64,000 nucleotides of DNA from the NCBI GenBank assembly GCA_028751875.1, contig CM054153.1:13996073-14060072 (forward strand), read 5' to 3'. Below the pieces are notes generated by a model. That model saw only the letters and a program-made list of their open reading frames with translations, was not told the DNA's origin and made no database searches. Both the position numbers and the translations under genes were made by a program. Positions within the stretch are counted from its first letter, which is position 1. The number at the start of each line of letters is the position of its first letter. Positions 21,801 to 34,664 of this stretch are shown piece by piece. This DNA is from Rapana venosa. Lineage: Eukaryota > Mollusca > Gastropoda > Neogastropoda > Muricidae.

Positions 21801-24700
21801 AGTTCAAATTTCAGAGCATAAGCAGTGAACCTACCAAAAATTGTCAGTCAAGATTGTTAAGAAACAAACAGAAATTACAACTTTATGTGCTCTTTCAAAC
21901 TAGCTATCCACATTCTTGAGATGGGGTTTGCATGCTGATGAAAATAATCACAATTTTAACAGGTAAACAATTGTTCTAATGTTTTCCTTGACAAAATTAA
22001 ATAGAATATGCCATGATTTTTTCCCCAGTCTTGTTTGAAAGCTGATAAATTTCAATAAATTTACACTGTACAGTTTGTAAAGTTTGCATAAAACTTCACA
22101 CTAAAATTACAAATGTACAAGAAATTTCAGTTCTGTATCTAGTTGGTTGATCCGATTTTTTTTCTTTCTTTTTACCCTTTTTATATATATTTTTACACAT
22201 ACTCTCATTACAAGGGCACACCTTCAGACTTTGCACAACAAAAGTTTCATTGAATGCTGTTTACATGGACTAGACAGTTGGTCACAGATACATGCACATA
22301 CACTAGTGGACACTGCACACTTGGAAATCAACACACATTTCTTTGTTGCCTCTGTTCAGAAGCCGTTCATAGTGACCCAACATTCTTTCAGCGCAGGGGA
22401 AGAACAGTGTACTGGAAGTGAAAGATGACTGGAAAGAATGAACAAGACAGGGTTGAAGGAACAGTGATATGTCAGCTTGAAATCTGCAGGAAATAGGCAG
22501 GGAGGTAGGTCATTCGAAAATGGACTGTTTAGAAATTACCGTCATTCTTCAAAAACATGGGATGTTTACGTACAGATGATTTCCAAAATGGATTTATGAA
22601 AAGGCAAGTCATGGAACAAGGCAATTATTACACTGGATCTTTTTCAAAACTTTGATTTCTGTCCACCTTACACCCATCTACCCAAATGCACATAAATCCA
22701 TTTGCTCTGTTTAGTTAATGCTGATGCTCTCAAAAAAACAATGTTCTCAAAATATCATCTCAATCAAAGACCTCATTTGCGTTCAGATATTATACATGTA
22801 TACAAACTTCAGAATTGCTTGCACAGGCTGAACACTGAATGCTTTACCCAAGTCAATTTGCTGACAGACACGCACACCAAAAGTATTGAGATCATCTCAA
22901 CAGTCATCCAGAACGGTGCAAATGGAAATTATTCTTGCACCACACAGCATAATTATAATCACCCAAAATAGTGCACATGGAAATGTCTCTGCACCACATG
23001 GTCATTTTGGCAAGTGTTCTGCACACAACAAACCTTTCTTTTAAACACACACACACACACAGAGAAACGTTTAGTTCTATCTATAAGCTCTCCTTGAGCA
23101 GAAATCCCAATACTAAACTAATAAAAGAACTAGAAATCAAAGCTTGCCACTTTAGTACTGAGCCTACATATGTGATTTTTTCACACTGTAGCTGCTCAAT
23201 GCAAGAACTGAACATCTTATCTCCATCAATAACAAAACCAAAAACAAGTCACAAAAAACTCTGAAAAAATGTCCCTATTCAGAATGTGTGCAGAAAGTTC
23301 AGACTATTACTGCTGTCCTCTTTTCATCCCATCCTACCATCTCACATATGTCCCTAATCACTCAACCACAAAAACAGAAAATTTAAGATTAAAAAAAAAT
23401 CATCATTTGTGGGTTGCTCACAAATTTCTAGGTGATGGTGCAAAGAACAAAAAGGTTTTTTTATACACACAACAAAAAATTATGACACCCTAGCTTCCTT
23501 TAGGAGAAGTCGAAAATGGATCTGTTCCAACCTTGCTGATTATACATAGCTGTTAACCATGCAGGCCATACCCTGAACACTTAAAAACCGTCTATGAATA
23601 GTAGGGCTAATAGGATTAACACATCTCCATGATGACTTGCCAACTTGATGCTGTATGTCCTCATGTAACATTGAACATCATTGAATAAGGACTTCATTAC
23701 TTTTATCAAACTACAGAGTACATGTACAGCAATTTAGTGGTTGATGTTTCCACAAGTACTTTTTGTTCAACAGAAAACATTGCTCCAGAACATGATTTTC
23801 TAAAATATTGTATACTGCTTTACATTTCTCTACTGTTACCATGATCAGACTATATTAAATTTGTCTATCAATCAATCAAAACCACATAATTCAACTTACT
23901 CGTCAAACATACCTTGTCATCAGAACACATCTAATCTACCATTCCGCTTGACGTAAATCAATGACAGTACACTATTCTACTGAAACTACAATCACACTGA
24001 CTAAAGACAGCAAAAACAAACAACAGCAACAAAACCCAAACAAGCAGAAAACCAAAAACACTAAAAACCAAAATCTTTATTTCAAACCTAAGAACAAAAA
24101 ACAAAAAAAAACCTGCTCTACTCAGCTGTTATGAACAAAACAAAAGACAACACAAAACAAAAACAAAAAAAGTAATTCACTTTCTTTGTCTTTTTTTAAA
24201 ACTTGATGGGGCTGCAGAAAATACTTTCTTTTTTTTCCTTTTTTTTGGAGGTGAAAGGTAATAATATACAAACATAAGGCTTATGAAATTTGACGCCACA
24301 ACTAATGTATTTAGTACAATACCACTGTTACAGGGAAAATGTGTCATTCTAATTCTGAGCAACAGATATTAAAAACACGATGTTAACAACATAGGTCAGC
24401 CACAACTGTATACTACAAAAATTTCACACTGTTTACCGTAACCCAGTGTGCTAAAATTCTAGTTAGATAACTTTTTTTTCCTTCTGGAAACACAGACTTT
24501 TGATTCTTGCAAGATTCCCAAAGAGGGCATAGGGGAACCTGTATGGTGGGATTAAAAGTGATGGCATGTGCAAATAATCTAATGGTCAACTTTATGGAGT
24601 TTTGGCTGAAAGACAAAGAAGTCCTGCAAACACCCCAACTTGTGGAAAACCCATTTGTCTGCCCTTGAAGACATTTTAAAAAGAATTTGCTTTTTAAGGC
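18805..24700. other. Intergenic, no gene recognised
   Basis: Between 18900 and 19330 CpG dinucleotides are more frequent than around it, with no open frame. From 19340 on the sequence is AT-rich with C-runs (19530, 19720), a G-run at 20026-20038 and poly-A tracts. Short open frames lack any family motif. Confidence 0.5.
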
Positions 24701-24712
24701 ACTCTATTGTAG

Positions 24713-25000
24713 TTTTAGCAGTTTGCTATTTCTTGAAATTGTTTTTTACTTATTATATTTTTTTAGCAGTTTGCTATTTCTTGAAATTGTGTTTTTACTT
24801 ACACCATTATTTTTTTTAACAGTTTGCTATTTAAAAACAAAACTTTTCTTTATTATATTTTTTAGCAGTTTGCTATTTCTTGAAATTGTTTTTTACTTAC
24901 ACCATTTTTTTTTAGCAGTTTGCTATTTAAAAAGAAAACTTTTCTTTATTATATTTTTTAGCAGTTTGCTATTTCTTGAATTTGTTTTATTATTTTGCAA
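24713..25000 (+). repeat. Tandem repeat, six units of about 46-52 bp
   Basis: Each unit starts TTTTAGCAGTTTGCTATTT (near 24714, 24763, 24817, 24864, 24913, 24959). Two alternating types are seen: one continues CTTGAAATTG, the other AAAAACAAAACTTTTC, giving a higher-order pattern. Confidence 0.9.
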
Positions 25001-25213
25001 TAAAGGTAATCACATTTCATCTTTGAGGAGACTTGTCAGAGGGGTATCCTGTTTTGTTATTACTTTTAGTATGTTACAGTGCAAGGATGAGACAGCCTAG
25101 TGGTTAGATCAGTGTAGGAAGTTTTGGGCCATATCACTCACTACAAGAGGGCTTCTTTTCTGAACACCTTCTGCTGGGGCAGTTTTCTTCTGACACCACA
25201 ATTCAAGTAGTGA

Positions 25214-27032
25214 TTTATTCAGTTTTCAATCAACATCATCTGTCGATATCTACCATAGCGTCGTCTTACAGATTCTCCAGTGAAAAATCCTGATTGCCTT
25301 TTTAGATTTTTGGGACATTGTGTTTTCTGAGAAAACTTTAAGGAGATAAACAGCTTCTATTTCCAGGATAGTCCTAACATTTTGTGTGAAATAAGCCACT
25401 GACATCCTACACTTTAATTCATTCATGAAGCTTCCTCTACCAAGACGAACATCCTACACTTTAATTCATTCATGAAGCTTCCTCTACCAAGACAAAAGTG
25501 CAATGCATGGCACTGAAAATGCACATTTTATGTATCAACAGACTTCCCAAATGCTTGATAGTCCAGTAGACATCATCTCATCCTCTGAAAACAGAATATG
25601 GCAACCCCAGTGAAGAAATAGCCAACAAACTGCCTCTTGAAGCAACCTTTTGATAAAAGTTGCAGCCATGATATGAAGATGGGTATTTAGTATGAAACAA
25701 CTCAGAACATCCTAAGATTCACAGTATAACCTATTGCCAGCCCATCTTCACCTTCCTCTGTTATTTGTTTAAAAATCCAATCAAACCTTTCCTTTTAACC
25801 TCTTAAAATCAACAGGTGGCTAGTTCTTATGACCCAGAAAATATCTTTTTTAAACAAAGAAAAAACAAAACCACCCAGAAGAAACCTAAAACCCTTTAAA
25901 AAATAAATTAAAAAACCTCATGTCAAAACACAAGCCAGCCAACTAAAGCAACACATACCAACACATCCAAGCTTTCAGATTCTGAAAAATGCAGGTGAAT
26001 AATTATACTCCTACAAAGTCCCTTCTACATTTCGAATGCAAATCAGTCTTGCTTCAGTCCATCACATTTTCGGCTCATCACAGATTATGTCTTTTAAGAG
26101 TGGCAGACATAGACATTCTTCATCTCTTCAGTTCTCTCACATGCACATGTACATATACCAAAACTGCATTGATAACATAATCACTGCTCATGAAAAACAG
26201 AACAGTGAGTTTAAATGCTTGCAAGAATGTTAAACAAAATGACACAGTATAGCATGTTTCATAAATGTCAACAAAAAACCAACCCAAAACAGGCACACAA
26301 TTCATTGCACAATCTCCTGACTGCGAAACAATTATGTTGATCATCATTGTCTTGTCAAACGTGAAGCGATGACACGAAGCACTTGGCACCATAAACACTC
26401 TGCAGAACATAACAAATATACATATTTATATACAACTGTTTCCACAGTCTGAACCCTGCACTACTATCTCACCAACACACTCAGTCTGCTTTCATCCTGT
26501 TCTTCAACTTCACACAGACACCTTTCACCTCCAGCCTCCCACAGGCCATGATGAGAATCGCTCTCCTCCAAGTTGCCTAAGCACACTGACACGGCAAACA
26601 TCGACCACAAGACGGAGCTAAGTGAAAGACGGGTAGTGTGGAAGGATTGCTTCCGTGGATGTATCCATGGCGGTGGGTGCTGTGGGGTCGAGTCTTCAGT
26701 GCCAGAGGACAGAGCCGCTGAAGGACCTTGTGGAGGATGGGAGGCGAAACCCTGAAGGCTTTCTTTTCCACAGGGCACCGTTGCTGTTTGCACCCTCTTC
26801 ACCATGGCTGTCCTCCCTTCTCTCTCCATGTCTGTGCCAAGATCTTTTCGCAGGCTGGTGCTCCAGAATTGCCACCTAGAGCCACACCCTGTCCTCCCAC
26901 CATTTGCAGTAAAACCCTCCCTACACACAGTCATCATGAAGGCAGGCTGCCACACCGATACGCCACTGCTCTCCGAGCCAACACGTTCTTTGCGACACAC
27001 ACACACACACCACACGTCCTTGCCCACAGAGG
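25214..27032 (-). other. Probable 3' UTR of the myosin IX gene
   Basis: Sequence after the myosin stop on the minus strand. It is less AT-rich up to about 26500, then AT-rich. The first plain AATAAA on this strand is at 25219-25214. The open frames between 26464 and 27036 have no family resemblance and fall in this region. Confidence 0.35.
25402..25494 (+). repeat. 47-bp tandem duplication
   Basis: Two nearly identical copies of ACATCCTACACTTTAATTC followed by ATTCATGAAGCTTCCTCTAC. Confidence 0.95.
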
Positions 27033-27322
27033 TCACACCATGATCTCGTCGTCCTCCTCCACCTCCTCTATCCCCGGCACGTTGACGTAGTTGGACTCGG
27101 GCACCATCATGGTGGCGGTGTAGGCGGCATCAGCAAGAGACTCGGTGGCGCTGTGCTCGGTGATGCAGATGGTAGGGGGCGACTCGGCCAACACTTCAGG
27201 AATGGCGGCCTGTCGCTGGAGGGCTTGGCGATTCAGACGTCGGCTGTAACGCAGAGGGGGACGCCGCCTACTGGGAATGGGCACCCGGCCTTTGGTGACG
27301 TGGCGGAGAAATGGGACATTGG
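27033..27322 (-). CDS. Myo9: Myosin IX terminal exon
   Basis: Acceptor CTTTGTTGCAG. Encodes [14 protein letters not shown], the basic [18 protein letters not shown], then a segment ending [17 protein letters not shown] and the stop. Phase agrees with the exon at 34672. The 7.3-kb intron between them could still hide an optional exon. Confidence 0.82.
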
Positions 27323-29155
27323 CTGCAACAAAGGTCAAGGTCCTCATGACTTTGTATTACATGGCGACACAAAAATGTGCAGTTACAGAGCAGGTCATTT
27401 TAATATCTTAAGTATGTGTTTAGATTAATAGGAATTGTCCACAAACAGTATAATATAAAACAAAGTCATCCTCAGAGAAATGGTTCTTCAAATGAATTTG
27501 TATCAAATACCCTGAAAGTAAACTGGATACAACTCTTTTGCTTTTACAGCAAGATTATACCGAGAAACGAAGCCTGCATATATGTTATTAATGCCTTCAC
27601 TCTGGCTAGAAATACAACATGCACAATGAGCAGCATTCACACAATATTCAGACAAATCAGGTTTTGCACACATGCCTCAAGTCAGGGCAGGGCGGGGTCA
27701 CTGCAGAAGGAAGCATGCGCACACACACACACACACAAACTGATGACTCAACATCTCAAAATCATAAAGCTATCATCCTCCTACATAATAAACAACATCA
27801 ACAGAAAAGTACTCATTACCATCTGTCCATTTAGGATTTCTCTACCAATGTCACCCACTTGTAACATTATATACTTGTGCCCCCCCCCCCCCCCCCCAAC
27901 CCCCCCTTCTCCATTCCACACATGCTGTTTTTACTTTGTAATTATCTATCATAAACTCCATCGCTTATATTGGCATATTTCTGCCAATAATTTCTTTTTA
28001 TGCCAAGAATAATAGATATCTTAAAAATTAACAACATTAATTTTACACAAATAAGAATTCCTTTTTTTCCCCCAATAACATTCACACAAATAGAATATGG
28101 CCACAATAAAAAGACAAATCCTTTCTCATTCAGCAACAGCTATTTTCAGAGGATGGAATCACTTCAGCAGAGATTCAAACCTCCACCTTCAGTTACCTTC
28201 AGTTCAGGAATTTGAAACTCTACCCAACAGACTATCCCATCCCCAGAATTCTAGATTTTAACCTGCTGATGTGGCCAAACCAGACATAAAACAGAAAATT
28301 AATAAAACAGATGAACCTGAATGTTTTAAGTTCAGATCTGACCAAAAGGATTTTTTAAAAATTGAAACTTTACAGAAAACACACAATTCTATCAAACTGA
28401 TGGGTTTTTTCTGGCCAGAGAAAAAAACACAAGGTCTAAGGCCCATCAATCTACAAATTTGTCATACGCAACACATCAATCTTATATTCAGAAATAGTTT
28501 CTCCCCTCCCCTCTCCCCTTTCAACTGTGTCTAAGTGAAACAAGAGCTACTAAACTCTACATCGTCAAACCCAACAGTACTACACTGTCCTTCCTCTTTC
28601 AAGGAATAGCATGCTTGCCATTAACTAATCTATTTCATAGAAGAAAACGTTCTCATGCACATACTATTCAAGGAGAGAGTAGAAGATCATAAACAACCAC
28701 ATTTGAGAAATAGCCATTTCAGACTGCATGCACTTGAGTGATGAATAAAACAGAAAAGATAATGATAAAGTAGTGAAGATATGACTAAAGAAGAGTCAAT
28801 CATAGAAAAAAAAAAATCCTTATACAATCTAATACAAATCGTTACGCTACTCTTCTTTATGAAGATGTACTCAAAATTCTGTAAAACCTCTGATTTTTTC
28901 CCCATACAAGCCCTGATATTCATCACAATACTGCTTCTAAAGAGAGACACAAGCAACTTCAAGCTGACAAAGCCAGACAAAACTACAGCACTGGTTGATA
29001 ATTTCAGTTATTAAATCTACACCAGCACACAGTCTATCACCATCATTTTTTTTTTTACTGCTCTATCACCATGTCAGAGTTTGGGAGGGTGTTTCACTAA
29101 ATATCTCTGTCAGAGTATTTTCATTAAATAAATGAGAGATGGAGGGAGGGGCGTG

Positions 29156-29187
<32 letters not shown>

Positions 29188-32100
29188 ACGACAGAAGAAG
29201 AAAAAAGGACAGAAACAAAGGATAGATATAACGATGAAGCAATTTCATGCACCAACTTTCCACAAAGCAAGGACTTTTTTTTTTCGGAAAGAAAATTCTG
29301 ACATCCTGTACTATATGCGGGTGCTAAGGGTACACCAGGGGAATACCTCTCTCTCCAGCATCCATCAAAGCCATTAGTGGCTCTGACAAGTAAAGGACAA
29401 TGACAAAAGAAACAGCCAGCCAAGAACCAACGTTACTCATTTGCTCGCAACATAAATGAATTTCTCTGTTTGAGAGAATAAAGTATTTGAACTTGATTTT
29501 TTCCCCCCATCCCTTGGCTAGTGTTCTGAGGTTCACCGATGGTGAGATTTTTGTGTATGCAACCATTCCACACCCTCTGCCCCCATCTAGGTAGCTGCAT
29601 TCCAACTTAGGGGATCCATTTGAATTTAGAAAAAATATGTTACTGTGTTTTGTGCGATTCAAAACCTGTACCCCTCCAGGATTTAAAAATCAACAAGAGA
29701 GAGACACTGAGAGAGAAACACACAGAGAAAAAGAGAGACAAAGAGAGAAACTGACAGACAGACAGACAGAGAGGAAGAAATGATGAGCGCCAAAATTCTG
29801 GCAGTGAGTGAACATGTCAATATTCATAGAAACACTGCAGAGTTGATCAATGTCGACAGAATTAATGCAAGTTGCAGTCAAGCACACAAGTGTACACATG
29901 TTGACAACAATCAACCATCTCTGAATATCCATACACACACTAACTGCAAATAAATAATTGACACTATGATAGGTTTTCAACGTGTGTGTGGAAGATGTTA
30001 TACACATTTGCACATGGAACTTTTGCTTACAGTCTTGTCCAAAAAATCATGTCATTTTTTTAGTGTTTAAAAATTTCTGTGTGGAAATGGGAAGATTTTC
30101 TTGTGTAGATATAAAGAACTTGGTTTACACAGCAAGTTTTAAGGACGCAGAATTCTTGTATTCATTACCAAATAAAACTTGTAGAAGATCAGAAATCATA
30201 ATTCTGGCAGGCATACTGGACTATTTTCATGACAATGGTGCATGAAATTAAAAGCAACTTGTGGATGTCACAATTTTATAAGTGATGCCCTTTTAGTGGG
30301 TGATAGAGCCAGGGAACACGAACTTGTTACAATTTTCTAAAAACTATAACTCACTTGCCCCACCTTAAACAGACACTAAATAGGGACTCAGGATCAGGCC
30401 ACAAGTCTGAGACCACCGGTCTATTCTGTCCCTCTATGTATCTGTACATCTATACAAAATACATACTTCCACTATGTTAAAAAAAAAAAATATATATATA
30501 TATATATATGAATCAAAAGGAGATTTAACCCAGTGAAAAAAAAACAACTGATATATCTCAAGTGAAAAACTACCACCAATAAAAAAAGTGACAGCTTATC
30601 AAAATTCCATGCATAACATTTCTCAACAAACAACTAGATGGAAGAACTGATGACACAGAAAATATGAAAGGGCATTTTTAAAAAGTTGATTTTTCTGTTT
30701 GGGCTTCAAATCAAAGCATATATCTTCACCAGAAAATATTGTTCAACGGACAAATGTGTGTAAATTTAATATTTCTCCAGACGAAGACCGTGTTAGAAAA
30801 ACAGTTTAGTCACAGCACTTAGCACTGGAGTGATCTTTCAGATATTAGTTATCACACATAAAAAAACCCATTCATCACTGTTAATTTAGTGAATACTCTC
30901 ACTCACTCTCACACATGTGCATAAACACACACACACACACACACAAACACCCACACTGTTGGTCAGTTTTCAAGCTGGTATTTACCCCCCAAATATGATC
31001 AGTTCAAGTACTCCAAAAGATTCAGACAGGTATCTGATGACAACACCACATGGAACCAGTCAGCACACCAATGATACCATCACACCCTCCGTTGTAACCT
31101 ATCTTGCGCACACATGCATGCTCGTAAACATACGCACACACACACACAAACACACACACCTATCGAAAATTCACACAGAATCTTGCTCTCACTCACTATC
31201 CCTATCACCACCTACCCCCTGATTTTGGTAACATAGCGAATAAAAAAGAAATAAGAGAAGAGCTAGGTTTCCTTTTTCTTTGAGGGGAAAAGAAGTGGGG
31301 AGTTATATTGCATCATGCATTGTCCTGCATGGCATTGCATTATATACCACTTTCAGTCTTAAGCAGACTTCTCTGCATGAAATTCAAGCTTATCTACCTG
31401 GGGAGACCATGTTGCAAAAAGAGCACTGCCACCCATCCAAAAAAAGGGAATCTGTGTCTGTTATTGTTTCCCTATGAGCGTGGCTACTTTTTTTCAGTAT
31501 AGAATTTTGTCAGAACATCTCTCTTGCTGCAGTTGGTTCTCTAGATGTGTGGTGCACACAGGATTCTGATTTACTGTCTCATCCGAAAAACTAACCCCAA
31601 GCCCATCACTCGTAGTCTAGTGGATGGGGGGAAAGCCTGTGTTCAAACAGAGATCAAATCAGTGACTTGTCATATTCCAGTTGGGCATGATACCCTCTAG
31701 ACCAGTGATCCATTTGAATTACCAAGATTGTGATTCGGTCAAACATCCTGCATTACTGAACATAAATACCCTGTACAAAACCCTAATGTTGATGGCCGTA
31801 TGACAGCCTAACATTGAAAAGCTTCCCATGGACTTCTAGCCCTGAGTATATGATATGACCAGTCAAGATATAGCTGGGGCTAAGTGATCAAAATAAACGA
31901 CCTAGGGACAACAAAACTAAGAGCGTTAAGGAAAATAAAGCGAGACTATGAGCGGGTCAAGTACAGCTCTACATGTGCGCTTTCATCAACTAGTATCAAG
32001 CTATCTCCCATCTACTAAATACAAATAAAACAAATACCCCCCAAAAATCGAAATGAAATTATATATATATATACACAGGCCAAAAACTAAAGAAAGGAAT

Positions 32101-34598
32101 AAGAAGAAACAGCGTTCAACTAAAAGAGCAATAAAAGACAGGAGATTCATTTTAAAAAAAACAACAACAACAAAAACCCCAACCTTGATGATACTACATT
32201 TCAATTTGGTTTTCATGCATGCAGACTGTAATTCAGTATAACAGTAGAGTGGCCAATCTTCCCCAACTAAAAAACAGGCAATTAGAGAAAATAAAAATCC
32301 TAGTTACAAAAAAAGATGAAAATACAAGCTTTAAACTGAGAACATAAAACAAGAACTCCCACCAAAAAGACAGCCCTGAAAAAACTAAAAAGTTCTGAAA
32401 GATGACTATGCAGAGAAAAGGAAAGAAAGGCTGTAGAATAGCATGAAAAGAAATCAAAACAGGCAATAACAGCGTCATAATATGAACAAAACAAAACCAG
32501 AAAGTGATCATTCTCTTCCCATGCCGAAGTTTTACCTGAAACCACGACGAAACGCTGAACATAGGGAAGACAAGGAGAACAATGTGAGTACGTCTATATA
32601 CATGTGCACTTCTTCTTTTTGTTGGCTTTTTTTTCCCCACCAAGCATAAACAACCAAAAATAAAACAAAACAATAATAAAAACAAAAACCCAACAGAAAA
32701 GTAATACGTCTGCAAGTATGTCTTCTTTTTGTTCGTTTTCTTTTCTACCAGGAATAAACAACAAAAACAACACAAAAACAATACCAAAAAACCAACAGAA
32801 ATATTATATACATCACTTTCTCTGATGTGAAACAGTAGACCACTTTCAGGCGGGCCAGCTTCAAGGCTATTGCAACATTACGTACTTCAAAGACACTCTT
32901 CCAACAAACTTATTTAACGCTTCCAAGAGAAGTTAAGGGAAAAGAACTGTAGCCTCGAGGTCTTGTCCGAGTCTTGAATTATTACAACACTGCACTGAAC
33001 TTTTCAGGCATGGTTTTTTGGCTGGGTTTTGTTCGTGTCATCCATGCCACTGGCCATGGCTAGTCTACGCTTCAAAATAAGATGGATGGGATTTCAACAC
33101 ATGCACAAGATGTTCTGCATGCAAGGCACACAGAGGTTTATAGACTCCTCTGAAGGATTGTCAGGGGAGGTTTTTTTTGTGTATTTGTATACCACTATAA
33201 GTTCCAGCAGATTTCTCTGCATTTAATTCTAGCTGCTCTCTGCAAGGAGTGTGTCGCCTCAAGAGCTGCATCACCCTTTTTCTTTTCTTTTTTTTTACAC
33301 CAAAGTGAACTCCAAGAGAAAACCCTATCAAAACGGATGTAGCTAAAACTGTAACTGTTCTCATAAAACTAAAATCCGATACGAACACTTCACCAAGAGT
33401 CACATTAACACATTCCATTATTTCAAGATCAGGATAATTTTTTTGAACAGTTAAAGGGAAAAGCGTAGTACATATATTCATTTTGGGGGGCTTTTTCTTT
33501 TTGTTTGTAACGATGACTTTTGTCACCATAACGAAAAGCTCCCCCCATATTCTTCTCTCAGACAACACACTGTACAACAGAAAGACAACTGATGCAATCA
33601 TGCTTGGTGTGGGTGGGGTAGGTGACACTACCACACTATACAGACTACATACTTCACAAGTTTACATACTGTACAAGACAATATACAGATTACACACTGT
33701 ACAACAACATTAACATAATAGTCTATATACTGAACACAATATGGATCAACAGTCTGTAGAACAATGTGTAGTTTACACACTGTTCAACAATATGTAGTTG
33801 ACATACTGAACAAGATATAGACTACATCTGAACAACAATACATAGCTTCATACTGTAAAACAATATGTTGTTGTCTACATACTGTTCAACAATATGTAAT
33901 CTGTATACTGTGCAACAATATCTAGTCTACATATTACAAAACACAGACACATCACATGCAACTAGGGCAACTACCACATCCAATTCTGTTAACGACAAAA
34001 AAAAATCTTTTTCATCACTATTTCTAAATGTGCTGCACACTCTTATTCATTCACACACACCAATAATGTACATATACATGTACACACATATGCAGGGACA
34101 CTCACATGAACATACACAAATTTCATTTCCAGTGAAACTAAGCAACAAAAGTGATGCTGTGGTTAAAATGAGGATGTACATTTCCAAACACTAAAAAGGC
34201 AAGATTTTTTTCTTCCACTTGAAATTACTTTACTACTCTTCCATACTCTTCCCACTCCACACCCCCCCCCCCCCCCTCCTCTTTTTTTCTTCCTTTTTCA
34301 TGCCAATTTTTTCCCACACTAAAGATTCCTAAACCTTTTACACACAACCCCTCTCCCCCCTCCTGCATGACAACCGCTTCCCGTTAAACCCCATTACCGA
34401 TTTCTGTCTTTTCACACGCAAAAGCACATCAAATTTTAATTTAGCAAAAACATCTAAACCTCTCTCTATGCCACCCCCCCTCTGTCTCTGTGCCCCACCC
34501 CCCACCCCTCTCTCTCTTTTTCTCCCCCCCCCTCTCTCTCTCTCTGCCCCCCCCCCCTCTCTTTTTCTCCCCCCCCACCCCACCCCCTCTCTCTCTCT

Positions 34599-34664
<66 letters not shown>

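Noticed and set aside
26464..27090. Overlapping 100-190 codon open frames after the myosin stop
   Set aside because: No family motif, overlapping on both strands, best explained as less AT-rich 3' UTR.
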